Part shown: piece by piece, positions 56,401 to 64,000 of the stretch
Position numbering within the stretch: the stretch's first letter is position 1
Layout: each line of letters begins with the position of its first letter
Origin: Xestospongia muta
Lineage: Eukaryota; Porifera; Demospongiae; Haplosclerida; Petrosiidae
NCBI GenBank assembly: GCA_963693285.1
Contig: OY848917.1
Location: 31,879,245-31,943,244 of the forward strand
Reading direction: 5' to 3'
DNA length: 64,000 nt
Notes under the pieces: model-generated
The model's input: only the letters and a program-made list of their open reading frames with translations
Told to the model about the DNA's origin: nothing
Database searches by the model: none
Program-made: the position numbers and the translations under genes

Positions 56401-59400
56401 CCTTATCAACAAATTTAAAATACATGTACATAAATACATGTGCAGTGTAAATCTGTTTATTCTCATTATATCATATGTTTATTAGGATGGAAAGACTGCA
56501 CTCTATGTGGCTGCTGAGAATAACTACACTGATATTGCACTTCTTCTGATTGAGAGTAGTTGTTCTGTTGATATTAAGAATAACGTGAGTTAATATATGT
56601 TACACACTTCCTAACAAAGCTACTTATGGTATTAGTTCATATGTTTTATATCTACAATCTAGCATGCTAACATCTTAGCTGACAGTCAGATTTCTCCACC
56701 TTATCAACAAATTTAAAATAAATGTACATAAATACATGTGCAGTGCAAATCTGTTTATTCTCATTATATCATATGTTTATTAGGATGGAAAGACTGCACT
56801 CTATGTGGCTGCTGAGAATAATTATACTGATATTGCACTTCTTCTGATTGAGAGTGGCTGTTCTGTTGATATTAAGAATAATGTGAGTTAATATATGTTG
56901 CACAATTCCTAACAAAGCTACTTATGGTATTAGTTCATATGTTTATATATCTATAGTCTAGCAAGCTAGCATCTTAGCCAACTGTCAAATCTCTCCACCT
57001 CATTAATCTTAACTTTAATCTTAACAAACCAATTGACTAACTAAATTTGTAAAGGGTGCAAACAACACCCATTATTTTTCCAAATGACAATGATCCATTG
57101 CAAATTCTACTTAACTGATAAAATAGTGGAATTATCTCTATTGCTAGCAATGGTAGTACTGAGTTTGTTGATATCTTGCTAACAAATCACTTGACTATAT
57201 CACTATTACTTATATCTATTTACTCTCTACATGTAAGTCATTGCTCAATGTCCTTAGACACTTTTATGTTAAATTTGTATGACATCCTTTTGTGAATACG
57301 ATGTGTCATATCAAATCTAAACTATTTATCTAGTTTAAAATAAAAGTCAAATCAATAAATTAGATATAATCTTATGCAGACTGTATTGACCTACATGTAT
57401 AAGACGTCTTGCTCTGTTTATTTAACAAGATAACTAAGTGTGTGTTATGGAGTAGTGTATACGTAGGAAAATTATCTACTCAACTGTCATTCATTGCAAC
57501 CTCTACCTCTTATGTGTCTTTTCTTTAATGGGTATTTTATATAAACATGCTATATATGTGAGTAGTTCTGTATCTTAACATTATTACCTTATTTTATCAG
57601 ATTGATATGATTAACATGTTATTTGGAGAAGTTAATGTAATAAGATGTACATATGTTCTGTGGTTAAACAATAGTCATCCAACACTCTCTCTGATTGGCT
57701 GTTTGAATATTTCTACTGGTTATTTGGCAACATATTTACATGTACATTTCAGTAATAAATGTAAAATAAATAATCTTGTCTTTATTTCTGTAATATCTCA
57801 TAATATTGTCTGTATTTGTAGTTATTTCTCAAATTATAACGCTATAGCCTCTCTACCCATTTTATAGACATCAGGAGACTTTAAAACACATTGTGTTTCT
57901 ATTGGCTTCTGTAAATATATATGTCACTCACCATATTGAATACAACAATTCAATAATTATTGATTTAATTTGGTAAAAACAACATATTGCACACAATCTT
58001 GTTAAGCAAACAATAACAAATTTCTAAATACATGTATATAAATACATGTAGAATTTTACATTTTTTTTCTTTATGTGATACATTTATTAGGATGGAGAGA
58101 CTGCACTCTATGTAGCTGCTGAGAAGGGCCATACCAATATTGCATTTCTTTTGACTGAGAAAGGCTGTTCTGTTGATATTGAGAATAATGTGAGTTAATA
58201 TAGATTGCACACTTGATAACAAAGCCACTTACAGTAAGAGTTCATATGATTACATATCAGCAAGCTATTGTCTTTTTAGGTGTTTGTCAAATCTTTAATT
58301 TTATCAACAAATTTGTAAATACATGAACAGTGTACATTTATTTTTCTGTTTATGTTGTATGTTATTAGGATGGAAAGACTGCATTCTATGTGGCTGCTGA
58401 GAAGAATCATACAGATATTGCACTTCTTCTGATTAATCGTGGCTGTTCTGTTGATATTAAGAATAAGGTGAGTTAATGTATGTTGTAATACTGATTAACA
58501 AAGCCACTTACGTAATAGTTCATATGTTAACATATCTCTATTTAAACAAGCTTGGTTCACCTCAACTGATGGTCAAATCTCTCACCTTATCAACAAACAG
58601 ATGTGTGTAGGAGGGTCTAGAAGCAAACTAGACCTATTAACCTACTGTAATATGTGGAATGTAGGATAGTAGTCTTGTCTCTAGACTATCACAACAAATT
58701 AAAGTCTTGTATCTTGATTATCTTAGGACAAGAAATATTGGAATTACACTCAAGTCTTGTTTCTTGTCAAGTCTATCAATAATAACTAGTTTCAGATGTC
58801 ATGTGATAATAATAATATTCACATTACTAAACTGGATTTTAGTGATTGCCACGATACTGGTGTGCATATTATTTCCTGTACTAAGAAAGTTCATGAAATA
58901 TATCAGACTACACTTCACCATGGGGCATTTTAGTATGTGGACAAGACTACCTCAGACAATCATTTTGACAACAGTAGGAGGGGCTAGCTTATTAATTATA
59001 TATCACTTTATATAATGAAACATAAATGGTGATAGATTTATTGCATCTATTCAAAATCTATATGTAGTTGTCTTCTTTCGAGCTATATATTTTTGATTAT
59101 CTAAATATTGAGAGGAAAAGATTAGAAAAACTCACATCTTTTAGTTTCTATAGTTTGTAGGATATAATTATACAACATATTGTATTTACATGTATACTAT
59201 ATTCTATGTATTAAGTATTTACATCACATACATATATATCTTATGTATATGTAAACTATGTACATGTATTTACTATAATAGCATCATTACTACATAATAG
59301 CAAATGACTTATTATACTGTCTTTGTTATCTTAGAATGATGAGACTGCTTTACACTTTGCAGCTTACCGTAACAATATTCACCTTATTAGGGCAATTGTG

Positions 59401-62400
59401 GATCTTACTGTTCAGATTGATGTTAAGAATAAGGTGAGTATGTATTTAAAACTACAACTATTTAATGGTTGATGTTTGTAAACATGCTTATATATGTGAG
59501 TAGTTCTGTATCTTTACATTATTACTTCATTTGGGTATATCAAATAGATATGATTAACATGTTATTTGGAGAGGTTAATGTAATAAGATGGAGATATGTC
59601 CTGTGGTTAAACAATAGTCATTCAACACTCTCTCTGATTGCCTGTTTGAATGTATCTACTGATTATTTGGCAACATATTTACATATTAAAGTCAAATAAA
59701 TACATTAGATATATAATCTTATGCAGACTGTATTGACCTACATGTGTGAGACATCTTGCTCTGCTTATTAAACAAGATAACTAAGTGTGTTTTATGTAGT
59801 AGTGTAGGAAAATTATCTACCCAACTAACACTCATTAGCCTCCATCCCTGTGTGTCTTTTCTGTTATGGTTGATGTAAATAAATATGGTAATATATGTGA
59901 GTAGTTCTGTATCTTTACATTATTACTTCATTTGGGTATATCAAATAGATATGATTAACATGTTATTTGGAGAGGTTAATGTAATAAGATATACATATAG
60001 TCATCAAACACTTAGATTTGGTCCTAACAAACAAACAATGACAAATTTCTAAATACATAAATACATGTTTAGTGTACGTCTGTTTATTCTCTTCATGTCA
60101 TACATTTATTAGGATGGAGAGACTGCACTCTATGTGGCATCTGAGAACAACCATACCAATATTGCACTTCTTTTGATTGAGAAAGGTTGTTCTGTTGATA
60201 TTAAGAATAACGTGAGTTAATATAGGTTGCACACTTCTTAACAAAGCCACTTATGGTATTAGTTCATATGTTTTATATCTACAATCTAGCATGCTAACAT
60301 CTTAGCTGACAGTCAGATTTCTCCACCTTATCAACAAATTTAAAATACATGTACATAAATACATGTGCAGTGTAAATCTGTTTATTCTCATTATATCATA
60401 TGTTTATTAGGATGGAAAGACTGCACTCTATGTGGCTGCTGAGAATAATTATACTGATATTGCACTTCTTCTGATTGAGAGTGGCTGTTCTGTTGATATT
60501 AAGAATAATGTGAGTTAATATATGTTGCACAATTCCTAACAAAGCTACTTATGGTATTAGTTCATATGTTTATATATCTATAGTCTAGCAAGCTAGCATC
60601 TTAGCCAACTGTCAAATCTCTCCACCTCATTAATCTTAACTTTAATCTTAACAAACTAATTGACTAACTAAATTTGTAAAGGGTGCAAACAACACCCATT
60701 ATTTTTCCAAATGACAATGATCCATTGCAAATTCTACTTAACTGATAAAATAGTGGAATTATCTCTATTGCTAGCAATGGTAGTACTGAGTTTGTTGATA
60801 TCTTGCTAACAAATCACTTGACTATATCACTATTACTTATATCTATTTACTCTCTACATGTAAGTCATTGCTCAATGTCCTTAGACACTTTTATGTTAAA
60901 TTTGTATGACATCCTTTTGTGAATACTATGTGTCATATCAAATCTAAACTATTTATCTAGTTTAAAATAAAAGTCAAATCAATAAATTAGATATAATCTT
61001 ATGCAGACTGTATTGACCTACATGTATAAGACGTCTTGCTCTGTTTATTTAACAAGATAACTAAGTGTGTGTTATGGAGTAGTGTATACGTAGGAAAATT
61101 ATCTACTCAACTGTCATTCATTGCAACCTTTACCTCTTATGTGTCTTTTCTTTAATGGGTAGTTTATATAAACATGCTATATATGTGAGTAGTTCTGTAT
61201 CTTAACATTATTACCTTATTTTATCAGATTGATATGATTAACATGTTATTTGGAGAAGTTAATGTAATAAGATGTACATATGTCCTGTGGTTAAACAATA
61301 GTCATCCAACACTCTCTCTGATTGGCTGTTTGAATATTTCTACTGGTTATTTGGCAACATATTTACATGTACATTTCAGTAATAAATGTAAAATAAATAG
61401 TCTTGTCTTTATTTCTGTAATATCTCATAATATTGTCTGTATTTGTAGTTATTTCTCAAATTATGACGCTATAGCCTCTCTACCCATTTTATAGACATCA
61501 GGAGACTTTAAAACACATTGTGTTTCTATTGGCTTCTGTAAATATATATGTCACTCACCATATTGAATACAACAATTCAATAATTATTGATTTAATTTGG
61601 TAAAAACAACATATTGCACACAATCTTGTTAAGCAAACAATAACAAATTTCTAAATACATGTATATAAATACATGTAGAATTTTACATTTTTTTTCTTTA
61701 TGTGATACATTTATTAGGATGGAGAGACTGCACTCTATGTAGCTGCTGAGAAGGGCCATACCAATATTGCATTTCTTTTGACTGAGAAAGGCTGTTCTGT
61801 TGATATTGAGAATAATGTGAGTTAATATAGATTGCACACTTGATAACAAAGCCACTTACAGTAAGAGTTCATATGATTACATATCAGCAAGTTAGTATCT
61901 TTTTAGGTGTTTGTCAAATCTTTAATTTTATCAACAAATTTGTAAATACATGAACAGTGTACATTTATTTTTCTGTTTATGTTATATGTTATTAGGATGG
62001 AAAGACTGCATTCTATGTGGCTGCTGAGAAGAATCATACAGATATTGCACTTCTTCTGATTAATCGTGGCTGTTCTGTTGATATTAAGAATAAGGTGAGT
62101 TAATGTATGTTGTAATACTGATTAACAAAGCCACTTACGTAATAGTTCATATGTTAACATATCTCTATTTAAACAAGCTTGGTTCACCTCAACTGATGGT
62201 CAAATCTCTCACCTTATCAACAAACAGATGTGTGTAGGAGGGTCTAGAAGCAAACTAGACCTATTAACCTACTGTAATATGTGGAATGTAGGATAGTAGT
62301 CTTGTCTCTAGACTATCACAACAAATTAAAGTCTTGTATCTTGATTATCTTAGGACAAGAAATATTGGAATTACACTCAAGTCTTGTTTCTTGTCAAGTC

Positions 62401-64000
62401 TATCAATAATAACTAGTTTCAGATGTCATGTGATAATAATAATATTCACATTACTAAACTGGATTTTAGTGATTGCCACGATACTGGTGTGCATATTATT
62501 TCCTGTACTAAGAAAGTTCATGAAATATATCAGACTACACTTCACCATGGGGCATTTTAGTATGTGAACAAGACTACCTCAGACAATCATTTTGACAACA
62601 GTAGGAGGGGCTAGCTTATTAATTATATATCACTTTATATAATGAAACATAAATGGTGATAGATTTATTGCATCTATTCAAAATCTATATGTAGTTGTCT
62701 TCTTTCGAGCTATATATTTTTGATTATCTAAATATTGAGAGGAAAAGATTAGAAAAACTCACATCTTTTAGTTTCTATAGTTTGTAGGATATAATTATAC
62801 AACATATTGTATTTACATGTATACTATATTCTATGTATTAAGTATTTACATCACATACATATATATCTTATGTGTATGTAAACTATGTACATGTATTTAC
62901 TATAATAGCATCATTACTACATAATAGCAAATGACTTATTATACTGTCTTTGTATTCTTAGAATGATGAGACTGCTTTACACTTTGCAGCTTACCGTAAC
63001 AATATTCACCTTATTAGGGCAATTGTGGATCTTACTGTTCAGATTGATGTTAAGAATAAGGTGAGTATGTATTTAAAACTACAACTATTTAATGGTTGAT
63101 GTTTGTAAACATGCTTATATATGTGAGTAGTTCTGTATCTTTACATTATTACTTCATTTGGGTATATCAAATAGATATGATTAACATGTTATTTGGAGAG
63201 GTTAATGTAATAAGATGGAGATATGTCCTATGGTTAAACAATAGTCATCCAACACTCTCTGATTTGCTTTTGAATATATCTACTGGTTATTTGGCAACAT
63301 ATTTACATGTATATTTCAATGATAAATGTAAAAGAAATGATCTTATCTTTTTTTTTCTGTAATATCTCATAATATTGTCTGCACTTGTAGTTATTTCTCT
63401 AGTTATGACACGGTAGTCTCTCTACCCATTTTGTAAATATCAGGAGACTTAAAAAAACATTGTGTTTCCATTGTCTCCTATAAATATATATATCACTCAC
63501 CATATTGAATATAACTATTCAGACCATATAGTACACAATGTTATTAAGAGTTTGTCCTAATAAACAAGCTATGACTGTTTCTAAATGCATATACATAAAT
63601 ACATGTTCAATGTACATCTCTTTTTTCTCTTTATATTATACATTTATTAGGTTGGAAAGACTGCACTCTTTGTAACTGCTGAGAAGGGCCATACCGATTT
63701 TGCACTTCTTCTGATTGAGAAAGGCTGTTTTGTTGACATTAAGAATAATGTGAGTTAATGTAGATTGCACACTTCCTTACAAAGCTAATTACAGTAGTAG
63801 TTCATATGATTATTAATGTACTAACGTCTTCTTAGCTGACAGTCAAATCTCTCCACCTTATCAACAAATTTTAAATACATGTACAGTGTACATATGTTTA
63901 TTCTCATTACGTCTTCATTCATTAGTATGGTGAGACTGCACTCTATGTGGCTGCTAAGAATAATCATAATGATATTGCAGTTCTTCTGATTGAGAGTGGC
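28034..64000 (+). CDS. Gene 2: giant multi-ankyrin protein, 3' partial (probable ANK-ROC-COR-Death paralogue)
   Basis: At least 32 exons join in one frame (1021 residues in the window, no stop). A 7-codon first exon is followed by 31 ankyrin exons, each phase 0-0 and 99 nt except exon 2 (96 nt) and the last, cut by the window edge. Exon starts: 28034, 28334, 28800, 30404, 32122, 32928, 34554, 36032, 44417, 45600, 47159, 50149, 50428, 51383, 52160, 52458, 53765, 54043, 55009, 56187, 56486, 56784, 58091, 58369, 59335, 60113, 60411, 61718, 61996, 62962, 63651, 63926. Exons and introns are paralogous to those of gene 1, so ROC-COR-Death exons probably follow to the right (inference). Ankyrin arrays of this length form solenoids that bind proteins. 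Exons 12 to 30 lie in near-identical tandem blocks. Confidence 0.85.
28334..28429 (+). CDS. Gene 2 exon 2: N-terminal ankyrin repeat
   Basis: 96 nt, phase 0-0, acceptor ACAATAG, donor GTGAGT. It encodes MQSLYDAAASGDLNVMKRAM..., a typical capping ankyrin repeat lacking the usual DG turn. It begins with an ATG directly after the acceptor. Confidence 0.8.
28430..28799 (+). other. Gene 2 intron 2
   Basis: 370 nt with a tandem CCATCTGT stretch near 28729-28750. No coding sequence seen. Confidence 0.6.
28800..28898 (+). CDS. Gene 2 exon 3: ankyrin repeat (YGNTMLHSAA...)
   Basis: 99 nt, phase 0-0, acceptor TTTAG, donor GTAAAT. It is a full repeat with the most canonical ankyrin consensus of the array (LHSAADYGQ, YLLGIGADPNIQNE). 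Confidence 0.87.
29335..30198. mobile_element. MITE-like element, copy A
   Basis: Starts TTAACCTCGCTGC and ends GCAGCAAGGTTAA, an imperfect 13-bp terminal inverted repeat. The interior has a GTGTGTGTGT run, CTGCTATAACTTG and TTCAGGCTGCAGAGGTCAAGG. It is non-coding, about 860 bp, within gene 2 intron 3. Confidence 0.8.
30404..30502 (+). CDS. Gene 2 exon 4: ankyrin repeat (DGETPLYRAC...)
   Basis: 99 nt, phase 0-0, acceptor TTTAG, donor GTCAGT. It belongs to the VVQ.LLDHG..VD.PDK subtype shared by exons 4 to 7. Confidence 0.87.
30778..31711. mobile_element. MITE-like element, copy B
   Basis: Same family as copy A, beginning AAACCTTGCTGTG (the GCGTGGG-type segment after the tip is lost) and ending AGCAAGGTTAA. 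It is non-coding, in gene 2 intron 4. The sequence right of it (31712-31990) repeats the sequence right of copy A. Confidence 0.75.
32122..32220 (+). CDS. Gene 2 exon 5: ankyrin repeat (DGKTSLYIAC...)
   Basis: 99 nt, phase 0-0, acceptor TTTAG, donor GTCAGT. It is very similar to exon 4 and its borders, and therefore a tandem duplicate. Confidence 0.87.
32221..32927 (+). other. Gene 2 intron 5
   Basis: 707 nt, resembles 28899-29335 (shared ATACACTGTATGCT and GACATGTGGACATA stretches). No coding sequence seen; no MITE copy in this intron. Confidence 0.55.
32928..33026 (+). CDS. Gene 2 exon 6: ankyrin repeat (YGNTPLYTAC...)
   Basis: 99 nt, phase 0-0, acceptor TTCAG, donor GTCAGT, exons 4-7 subtype. 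Its end reads GDVLNK instead of VDVPDK. Confidence 0.87.
33479..34344. mobile_element. MITE-like element, copy C
   Basis: Starts TTAACCTCGCTGTG and ends CCGCAGCGAGGTTAA, the best-kept terminal inverted repeat of the family in this window. It is non-coding, about 866 bp, in gene 2 intron 6. Confidence 0.85.
34554..34652 (+). CDS. Gene 2 exon 7: ankyrin repeat (DGETPLYTAS...)
   Basis: 99 nt, phase 0-0, acceptor TTTAG, donor GTCAGT. It is the last member of the exons 4-7 subtype; LLKRTVQMD replaces LLDHGVQVD. Confidence 0.87.
34930..35732. mobile_element. MITE-like element, copy D, with internal insertion
   Basis: Begins AAACCTCGCTGTG like copy B and ends TTGAGGTTAA. At about 35433-35560 it carries a stretch absent from the other copies, including a locally GC-rich TTGGGCCTAAGCCGGCG. 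It is non-coding, in gene 2 intron 7. Confidence 0.7.
36032..36130 (+). CDS. Gene 2 exon 8: ankyrin repeat (EGETALIVAA...)
   Basis: 99 nt, phase 0-0, acceptor TTAG, donor GTGAGT. It is the first member of the TDIAL.LIE.GCS.DI subtype that fills the rest of the gene. Confidence 0.87.
36988..37659. mobile_element. MITE-like element, copy E
   Basis: Starts TTAACCTCCTATGCGTGGG and ends CAAGGTTAA. It is shorter than copies A-C because part of the right half (around the GGCTCAGAGAAA segment) is missing. It is non-coding, in gene 2 intron 8. Confidence 0.75.
38097..38717. mobile_element. MITE-like element, copy F
   Basis: Starts TTAACCTTGCTGCGCGTGGG and ends ACAGCGAGGTTAA. It is inserted in intron sequence that is uninterrupted at the paralogous place near 46820-46840. 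Confidence 0.8.
38828..41713 (-). mobile_element. Nearly full-length, inactive hAT transposon
   Basis: About 2.9 kb. Ends TAGTGGCAGCAGAAG (left) and, on the opposite strand, CATGGGCGGCAGAAG (right) form imperfect inverted repeats, extended by GGTGTGGCA in both. It encodes a broken hAT transposase on the minus strand. I find no clean 8-bp target duplication; GTCTT flanks both ends. Confidence 0.75.
39010..41283 (-). pseudogene. hAT transposase (TTF zinc finger, DDE/RNase H-like core, dimerisation domain), broken
   Basis: Three open blocks on the minus strand follow the family order. The block 41283-40723 holds an acidic N-terminus and a TTF-type finger (YCFVCQNVYL...H). The block 40363-39926 holds ATDGTNA, NNCRGQ and IHCMAHSLNLAVQDT. 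The block 39791-39010 holds a charged spacer (a KRRPPRRFD stretch) and the C-terminal hAT dimerisation motif (LLVIPATSAKSEWSFSA, QERLNHLMILHIH). The gap at about 40363-40723 has lost the expected catalytic-core start to stops. The GQ.YDGA.N region near 40190 is shifted and shortened. It is therefore inactive, although the C-terminal part is remarkably open, so it is younger than the copy in gene 1. Confidence 0.82.
42339..44006 (+). pseudogene. LINE reverse transcriptase, frameshifted
   Basis: Blocks in order: DPTKAMGSDGIPLLFLK (about 42458), ISNYRPISLLCNLSKLLEK (about 42616), FGFMRNRST, SLDIRKAFDAGPH (about 42829, first catalytic Asp), then after a frame change RRSLLGPLLFIIYINDLP (about 43018) and FADDTK (about 43098, the (Y/F)ADD active-site box). 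A later block at 43472-43680 (LIRSQLTDRSQIWRP, YILNDY) and a C-terminal CP.NNCS segment end at TGA 44004-44006. At least three frame changes and a stop after INDLPSV show it is inactive. Family-level placement is approximate. Confidence 0.82.
44043..44065 (+). other. Stem-loop in the LINE 3' untranslated region
   Basis: GTACTAGCAC, loop CAA, GTGCTAGTAC: a perfect 10-bp stem about 40 nt after the LINE stop codon. In other LINEs a 3' structure is recognised by the reverse transcriptase; that role here is inference. Confidence 0.7.
44141..44166. repeat. (TAA)n tail of the LINE
   Basis: Eight or so TAA units at the junction between LINE 3' end and the resumed gene 2 intron sequence. Confidence 0.9.
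44417..44515 (+). CDS. Gene 2 exon 9: ankyrin repeat (YDYTALYWAA...)
   Basis: 99 nt, phase 0-0, acceptor TCTCAG, donor GTTAGT. Nearly the same as gene 1 exon 432 and exon 11. Confidence 0.87.
44516..45599 (+). other. Gene 2 intron 9
   Basis: 1084 nt. Its 3' half (from about 44705) matches the spacer of the tandem units further right (for example 49178-50148). Short open stretches in it (45108-45365) recur in those units and are intronic. Confidence 0.6.
45600..45698 (+). CDS. Gene 2 exon 10: ankyrin repeat (DGETALYVAA...)
   Basis: 99 nt, phase 0-0, acceptor TTAG, donor GTGAGC. Encodes KKGHTDIAFLLIEKGCSVDIKNN after the shared start. Confidence 0.87.
45699..47158 (+). other. Gene 2 intron 10
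   Basis: 1460 nt. 46010-46740 is paralogous to 36540-38040 in intron 8, and the last 418 nt to window positions 1-431. It carries none of the insertions seen in intron 8, so it serves as the comparison site. Confidence 0.6.
47159..47257 (+). CDS. Gene 2 exon 11: ankyrin repeat (DDYTALYWAV...)
   Basis: 99 nt, phase 0-0, acceptor CTCAG, donor GTTAGT. Counterpart of gene 1 exon 432. Confidence 0.87.
47391..47418. repeat. (GT)n microsatellite
   Basis: About 14 GT units in gene 2 intron 11; the paralogous place in gene 1 (about 658-672) has only a short run. Confidence 0.9.
48121..48464. mobile_element. MITE-like element, copy G, left-truncated
   Basis: Only the right-hand part of the family is present (from the TTTCATCTTCAA segment to the AAGTTAA tip). 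It lies in gene 2 intron 11. 48465-48590 continues with sequence also found after copy D (35732-35850). Confidence 0.7.
50149..50247 (+). CDS. Gene 2 exon 12: ankyrin repeat (DGETALYVAA..., unit 1)
   Basis: 99 nt, phase 0-0. Identical in sequence to exons 17, 23 and 28. Encodes EKGHTNIAFLLTEKGCSVDIENN after the shared start. Confidence 0.87.
50428..50526 (+). CDS. Gene 2 exon 13: ankyrin repeat (DGKTAFYVAA..., unit 1)
   Basis: 99 nt, phase 0-0, donor GTGAGT. Has KNCTDIALLLIDHG where exons 18, 24 and 29 have KNHTDIALLLINRG. Confidence 0.87.
51383..51481 (+). CDS. Gene 2 exon 14: ankyrin repeat (NDETALHFAA..., unit 1)
   Basis: 99 nt, phase 0-0. Identical in sequence to exons 19, 25 and 30; counterpart of gene 1 exon 5826. 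Confidence 0.87.
52160..52258 (+). CDS. Gene 2 exon 15: ankyrin repeat (DGETALYVAS..., unit 1)
   Basis: 99 nt, phase 0-0, donor GTGAGT. Near-identical to exons 20 and 26. Confidence 0.87.
52458..52556 (+). CDS. Gene 2 exon 16: ankyrin repeat (DGKTALYVAA..., unit 1)
   Basis: 99 nt, phase 0-0. Same as exons 22 and 27; counterpart of gene 1 exon 4867. Confidence 0.87.
53765..53863 (+). CDS. Gene 2 exon 17: ankyrin repeat (DGETALYVAA..., unit 2)
   Basis: 99 nt, phase 0-0; same sequence as exon 12. Confidence 0.87.
54043..54141 (+). CDS. Gene 2 exon 18: ankyrin repeat (DGKTAFYVAA..., unit 2)
   Basis: 99 nt, phase 0-0; same as exons 24 and 29, ends VDIKNK. Confidence 0.87.
55009..55107 (+). CDS. 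Gene 2 exon 19: ankyrin repeat (NDETALHFAA..., unit 2)
   Basis: 99 nt, phase 0-0; same sequence as exon 14. The following intron carries the 401-bp duplication. Confidence 0.87.
55541..56342. repeat. 401-bp intron segment duplicated in tandem
   Basis: The landmark GGTTGATGTAAATAAATATGG occurs at 55541 and again at 55942. The intron is 1079 nt here against 678-679 nt in units 1 and 3. The right border is approximate. Confidence 0.75.
56187..56285 (+). CDS. Gene 2 exon 20: ankyrin repeat (DGETALYVAS..., unit 2)
   Basis: 99 nt, phase 0-0; near-identical to exons 15 and 26. Confidence 0.87.
56486..56584 (+). CDS. Gene 2 exon 21: ankyrin repeat (DGKTALYVAA..., extra exon of unit 2)
   Basis: 99 nt, phase 0-0. 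Extra copy present only in unit 2, 298 bp before exon 22. Reads LLIESSCSVD where its sisters read LLIESGCSVD, a change at the usual ankyrin Gly. Confidence 0.87.
56784..56882 (+). CDS. Gene 2 exon 22: ankyrin repeat (DGKTALYVAA..., unit 2)
   Basis: 99 nt, phase 0-0; same as exons 16 and 27. Confidence 0.87.
58091..58189 (+). CDS. Gene 2 exon 23: ankyrin repeat (DGETALYVAA..., unit 3)
   Basis: 99 nt, phase 0-0; same sequence as exon 12. Confidence 0.87.
58369..58467 (+). CDS. Gene 2 exon 24: ankyrin repeat (DGKTAFYVAA..., unit 3)
   Basis: 99 nt, phase 0-0; same as exon 18. Confidence 0.87.
59335..59433 (+). CDS. Gene 2 exon 25: ankyrin repeat (NDETALHFAA..., unit 3)
   Basis: 99 nt, phase 0-0; same as exon 14. 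Confidence 0.87.
60113..60211 (+). CDS. Gene 2 exon 26: ankyrin repeat (DGETALYVAS..., unit 3)
   Basis: 99 nt, phase 0-0; same as exon 15. Confidence 0.87.
60411..60509 (+). CDS. Gene 2 exon 27: ankyrin repeat (DGKTALYVAA..., unit 3)
   Basis: 99 nt, phase 0-0; same as exon 16. Confidence 0.87.
61718..61816 (+). CDS. Gene 2 exon 28: ankyrin repeat (DGETALYVAA..., unit 4)
   Basis: 99 nt, phase 0-0; same as exon 12. Confidence 0.87.
61996..62094 (+). CDS. Gene 2 exon 29: ankyrin repeat (DGKTAFYVAA..., unit 4)
   Basis: 99 nt, phase 0-0; same as exon 18. Confidence 0.87.
62962..63060 (+). CDS. Gene 2 exon 30: ankyrin repeat (NDETALHFAA..., unit 4)
   Basis: 99 nt, phase 0-0; same as exon 14. 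Last exon inside the near-identical array. Confidence 0.87.
63651..63749 (+). CDS. Gene 2 exon 31: ankyrin repeat (VGKTALFVTA...)
   Basis: 99 nt, phase 0-0, acceptor TTAG, donor GTGAGT. A diverged member (V for D at the first position, LFVTA core, GCFVDIKNN end). Confidence 0.86.
63926..64000 (+). CDS. Gene 2 exon 32: ankyrin repeat (YGETALYVAA...), cut by the window edge
   Basis: Acceptor TTAG at 63925; 25 codons present before the end of the window. Resembles gene 1 exon 3929, which in gene 1 lies four exons before the ROC exon chain. Confidence 0.85.

Larger units (their letters stand above)
52573..56898. repeat. Tandem exon-intron unit 2, enlarged
   Basis: 4326 bp. It differs from units 1 and 3 by about 700 bp: one extra ankyrin exon with its intron (298-bp step between exons 21 and 22) and a 401-bp duplication in the intron after exon 19. 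Confidence 0.9.
56899..60525. repeat. Tandem exon-intron unit 3
   Basis: 3627 bp with exons 23-27. Introns as well as exons are almost base-for-base those of unit 2, minus its two internal duplications. Confidence 0.9.
60526..63235. repeat. Tandem exon-intron unit 4, partial
   Basis: Matches units 2 and 3 closely up to about 63235 (exons 28-30). Beyond that the sequence continues as an older, diverged paralogue with exons 31 and 32. Confidence 0.88.

Overview
The window looks like AT-rich metazoan nuclear DNA, not bacterial or viral. It has phase-0 introns with GT..AG borders, tail-less AT-rich introns, microsatellites, and remnants of hAT, CACTA, Ty3/gypsy, LINE and MITE-like elements. The mix of 99-nt ankyrin exons with a ROC-COR-Death protein and these element families suggests a demosponge such as Amphimedon. 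That assignment is inference; no search was run.

Gene 1 (+ strand, 432 to 10788, 5' end outside the window) has four ankyrin exons of exactly 99 nt. They lead into one 2061-nt exon holding a last ankyrin repeat, a ROC GTPase domain and a COR-like region. Four small linker exons and a terminal Death-domain exon follow, then polyadenylation signals. The order ANK-ROC-COR-Death is that of DAPK1 without visible kinase, i.e. a Roco-family signalling protein.

From 10.9 to 28.0 kb I see no intact host gene. The stretch holds a 37-bp minisatellite, a small hairpin element, an integrase-type helix-turn-helix fragment (- strand), a 162-bp GA tract, a decayed CACTA transposase (+), a Ty3/gypsy gag fragment (-) and a LINE reverse-transcriptase fragment (+).

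Gene 2 (+ strand, 28034 to beyond 64000) starts with a 7-codon exon. It continues with at least 31 ankyrin exons, almost all 99 nt and all phase 0-0, so each exon is one repeat and exon gain, loss or skipping keeps the frame. The last 15 kb is a nearly identical tandem array of a roughly 3.6-kb, five-exon unit (48941 to about 63235), which means recent or ongoing growth of the ankyrin array. A MITE-like family with TTAACCTCGCTGC ends sits in many introns. One 8.3-kb intron (36131 to 44416) has taken in two MITE copies, an almost complete but broken hAT element (-) and a truncated LINE (+); a paralogous intron near 46.8 kb shows the form without them.

By homology of its exons and introns to gene 1, gene 2 is expected to end in ROC-COR-Death exons to the right of the window. 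Together the genes look like a tandem family of large cytosolic ankyrin-Roco-Death proteins whose recognition array is expanding by unequal exchange.
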